A stretch of DNA of 6,936 nt from Bacillota bacterium (GTDB lineage Bacteria; Bacillota; DTU030). Below the pieces are notes generated by a model. The model ran no database searches. It was not told the DNA's origin and saw nothing but the letters and a program-made list of their open reading frames with translations. The position numbers and the translations under genes are program-made. Positions 5,408 to 6,936 of this stretch are shown piece by piece. Location of the stretch: NCBI GenBank assembly GCA_012841005.1, contig DUVO01000009.1, positions 1 through 6,936 on the forward strand, given 5' to 3'. Position 1 is the first letter of the stretch. Each line of letters starts with the position of its first letter.

Positions 5408-5434
5408 GTTCGCCAAATGTTAAATAATTCCTGC
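5408..5434 (-). promoter_or_regulatory. Candidate sigma-H promoter of noc
   Basis: On the minus strand the -35 element GCAGGAATT (5434-5426) fits the sigma-H consensus RNAGGAWWW at every position. After exactly 11 bases comes GGCGAAC (5414-5408), six of seven matches to RNNGAAT. Transcription would start about 40 bases before GTG 5362, downstream of the rsmG stop. The same bases contain TGGCGAA (5415-5409), which also fits a relaxed Spo0A box TGNCGAA. Either reading links noc expression to the transition toward sporulation. Confidence 0.6.
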
Positions 5435-5440
5435 CGGTCA

Positions 5441-6157
5441 TCAGGTATATTTTCCCAGAGGCCTCCTGGCGGGAACGCCGGCCTTCCGGGGATATTGGGA
5501 CGGTGTTCCCCTTTCCTTCTGGATCAGGACCAGGTAGCGCTCCCCGGCGCCTTCCGGGAGGATAACCCTTTCCATTCTCTCCGCCTTTCCTCCCAGTAGG
5601 GTAATGGCCCCGGCGGCATCCTGGAGCTCCTCCTTTGCCCTGGGACCCTTTTGGGCCAGAAAAAAACCACCAAGGGCAGTAAATGGAAGGCATAATTCAG
5701 CCAAAACGTCCAGGGGAGCCACGGCCCTGGCCACAACCACATCAAAGGCCTCCCGGTAACCCTCCTTATGTCCCAGATCCTCCGCCCGCATGTGAAGCGC
5801 TTCGACGTCATCAAAGCCCAATCTCCGGCAGAGATACTGCAAAAACTCAATCTTTTTCCGGGATGAATCCAGCAGCACCAGCCGGATATTCCTGACAATG
5901 CGCAGGGGTATTCCGGGAAAGCCAGCCCCACTGCCCACATCCAGTACCCTCTCCCCGCCCGCAAGGGGCAATACCTGCAGGCAGGTCAGGGAATCAAGGA
6001 AGTGTTTCACCATCACTTCCCCCGGCGCCGTAATCCGGGTCAAATTGATAGACTGGTTCCAGCGCAAAAGCTCTGTCTGGTATAACTGGAATTTTTCCAG
6101 GGCGGCATCATCCAGGGAAAGGCCCCACTGTTCCCCATAGCAAAGGAGTTTATCCAT
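5441..6157 (-). CDS. rsmG: RsmG (GidB), 16S rRNA 7-methylguanosine methyltransferase
   Basis: This 238-residue enzyme uses S-adenosylmethionine to methylate N7 of a guanine in the 530 loop of 16S rRNA (G527 in E. coli numbering); loss of function commonly gives low-level streptomycin resistance. Family motifs run in order: WNQSINLT (33-40), KHFLDSL (51-57), the SAM-binding [15 protein letters not shown] (71-85), [12 protein letters not shown] (95-106), ARAVAPL (143-149), and a conserved end [14 protein letters not shown] (222-235). Length is normal for Firmicutes RsmG. ATG 6157 is chosen because GAGGGGG (6173-6167) lies nine bases upstream; an in-frame GTG at 6175 would add six residues. The start overlaps the mnmG stop by eight bases, implying translational coupling. 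noc follows after 78 bases. Confidence 0.95.
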   Translation of the reverse strand: MDKLLCYGEQWGLSLDDAALEKFQLYQTELLRWNQSINLTRITAPGEVMVKHFLDSLTCLQVLPLAGGERVLDVGSGAGFPGIPLRIVRNIRLVLLDSSRKKIEFLQYLCRRLGFDDVEALHMRAEDLGHKEGYREAFDVVVARAVAPLDVLAELCLPFTALGGFFLAQKGPRAKEELQDAAGAITLLGGKAERMERVILPEGAGERYLVLIQKERGTPSQYPRKAGVPARRPLGKYT

Positions 6158-6936
6158 CGGTACCGGCCCCCTCACGGCGCCGTTTTTCCAGGTACACCAG
6201 GAGGACGGAAATGTCGGCAGGGGTTATGCCGGATATGCGGGAAGCCTGGCCCACTGAGCGGGGACGGAGAAGGGACAGCTTTTCCCTTCCCTCCCGGGAT
6301 AGGCCCGGTATCTGTTCGTAATCTGTATCACCGGGCAGAAGCCGCTTTTCCAAACGGCGGAACCGCTTCACCTGCTCCTCCTGCTTGGCAATGTAACCCT
6401 CGTATTTGATCTGGATTTCCACCTGTTCCCTTACCTCAGGGGCCAAATCCGGAAGGTCGGCCAGCTTCTGTAATTTTTTGTAGGTAATATCGGGCCGCCT
6501 TAATAATTCGGCCAAAGACACACTGTGCCGTATGGGGGCAGAGCCCATTTCCGCCAGCACTGCATCTACCCGGTCACCGGGAACAATCTGCCGCTTCTTC
6601 AGCTCCTCAATAGTCCTGGCAATGGCATCTCGCTTCCGGCAGAAGTTTTCATAGCGTCCAGGGGAAATTAGGCCAATTTGGTACCCCTTTTCCGTCAGGC
6701 GCAGATCTGCATTGTCCATCCGCAGCAGCAGACGGTATTCGGCCCGGGAAGTCAGCATCCGGTAGGGCTCCCTGACTCCCTTCATCACCAGATCATCGAT
6801 GAGAACACCAATATAGGCTTCTGAGCGGGATAAAATAAAGGGTTCTTTCCCCATAGAGCTGTGTGCTGCATTAACACCAGCTATCAAACCCTGGGCCGCT
6901 GCTTCTTCATAGCCAGTAGTACCATTTATCTGCCCG
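6150..6936 (-). CDS. mnmG: MnmG (GidA), tRNA uridine-5-carboxymethylaminomethyl modification enzyme, C-terminal part
   Basis: This is the last 261 codons of mnmG; the 5' part lies beyond the right edge, so no start codon is present. The full protein is normally a little over 600 residues. With MnmE it makes the cmnm5 modification at U34 of certain tRNAs, using FAD, NADH and methylene-tetrahydrofolate. The visible part opens with [16 protein letters not shown] followed by LIAGVNAA, a family hallmark of the FAD fold. [30 protein letters not shown] and [16 protein letters not shown] follow. The helical C-terminal domain, which contacts MnmE and tRNA, has [29 protein letters not shown] and [19 protein letters not shown]. 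The frame is open throughout. It overlaps rsmG by eight bases and heads the visible minus-strand operon; in Firmicutes mnmE is the usual upstream neighbour, outside this window. Confidence 0.96.
   Translation of the reverse strand, partial: GQINGTTGYEEAAAQGLIAGVNAAHSSMGKEPFILSRSEAYIGVLIDDLVMKGVREPYRMLTSRAEYRLLLRMDNADLRLTEKGYQIGLISPGRYENFCRKRDAIARTIEELKKRQIVPGDRVDAVLAEMGSAPIRHSVSLAELLRRPDITYKKLQKLADLPDLAPEVREQVEIQIKYEGYIAKQEEQVKRFRRLEKRLLPGDTDYEQIPGLSREGREKLSLLRPRSVGQASRISGITPADISVLLVYLEKRRREGAGTDG

Noticed and set aside
5910..5920. ATTCCGGGAAA in rsmG as a degenerate Noc-binding site
   Set aside because: The left half-site is short by bases and the palindrome is broken; I would not call it without ChIP data.
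1..6936. parS site for Spo0J/ParB
   Set aside because: No TGTTTCACGTGAAACA-like sequence was seen by eye; the GTTTC...GAAAC palindrome near 144-156 has a 3-base centre and lacks CACGTG.

Overview
The window looks like a chromosomal segment of an anaerobic, spore-forming member of the Clostridia. A Peptococcaceae- or Thermoanaerobacterales-like organism of intermediate GC content is my inference, and I cannot name a species. Four things point there: an NfnAB electron-bifurcating transhydrogenase, Firmicutes-type GGAGGTGAT Shine-Dalgarno sequences, a Noc nucleoid-occlusion protein encoded just after rsmG, and a sigma-H-type promoter in front of noc.

Layout. Positions 1-183 are a leader region with a candidate promoter and a small palindrome. 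Positions 184-2420 hold the overlapping pair nfnA-nfnB on the plus strand, closed by a strong intrinsic terminator at 2451-2493. Positions 2678-3766 hold gldA (glycerol dehydrogenase), also on the plus strand. Positions 3767-4516 are a 750-base intergenic stretch without a credible gene; it carries two copies of a composite repeat (an AT-rich TAGANNT heptad run followed by a double hairpin) and several small stem-loops. Positions 4517-6936 are on the minus strand and read mnmG (5' part outside the window), rsmG, noc. This is part of the conserved block normally found next to the replication origin in Firmicutes. gldA and noc converge on the repeat region.

How the genes work together. NfnA and NfnB form one enzyme that balances NADH, NADPH and ferredoxin pools. 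GldA interconverts glycerol and dihydroxyacetone with NAD and is probably a separate metabolic unit. MnmG and RsmG modify tRNA and 16S rRNA. Noc is a CTP-dependent ParB-family protein that keeps the division septum off the nucleoid.

The most notable signal is a perfect 16-bp match to the Noc-binding site, extending to an 18-bp palindrome, inside the noc coding sequence itself. Also notable are a good sigma-H promoter match between rsmG and noc, and the absence of soj/spo0J in the 750 bases downstream of noc, where many Firmicutes have them. I see no CRISPR array, tRNA, rRNA, insertion sequence or defence system in the window.
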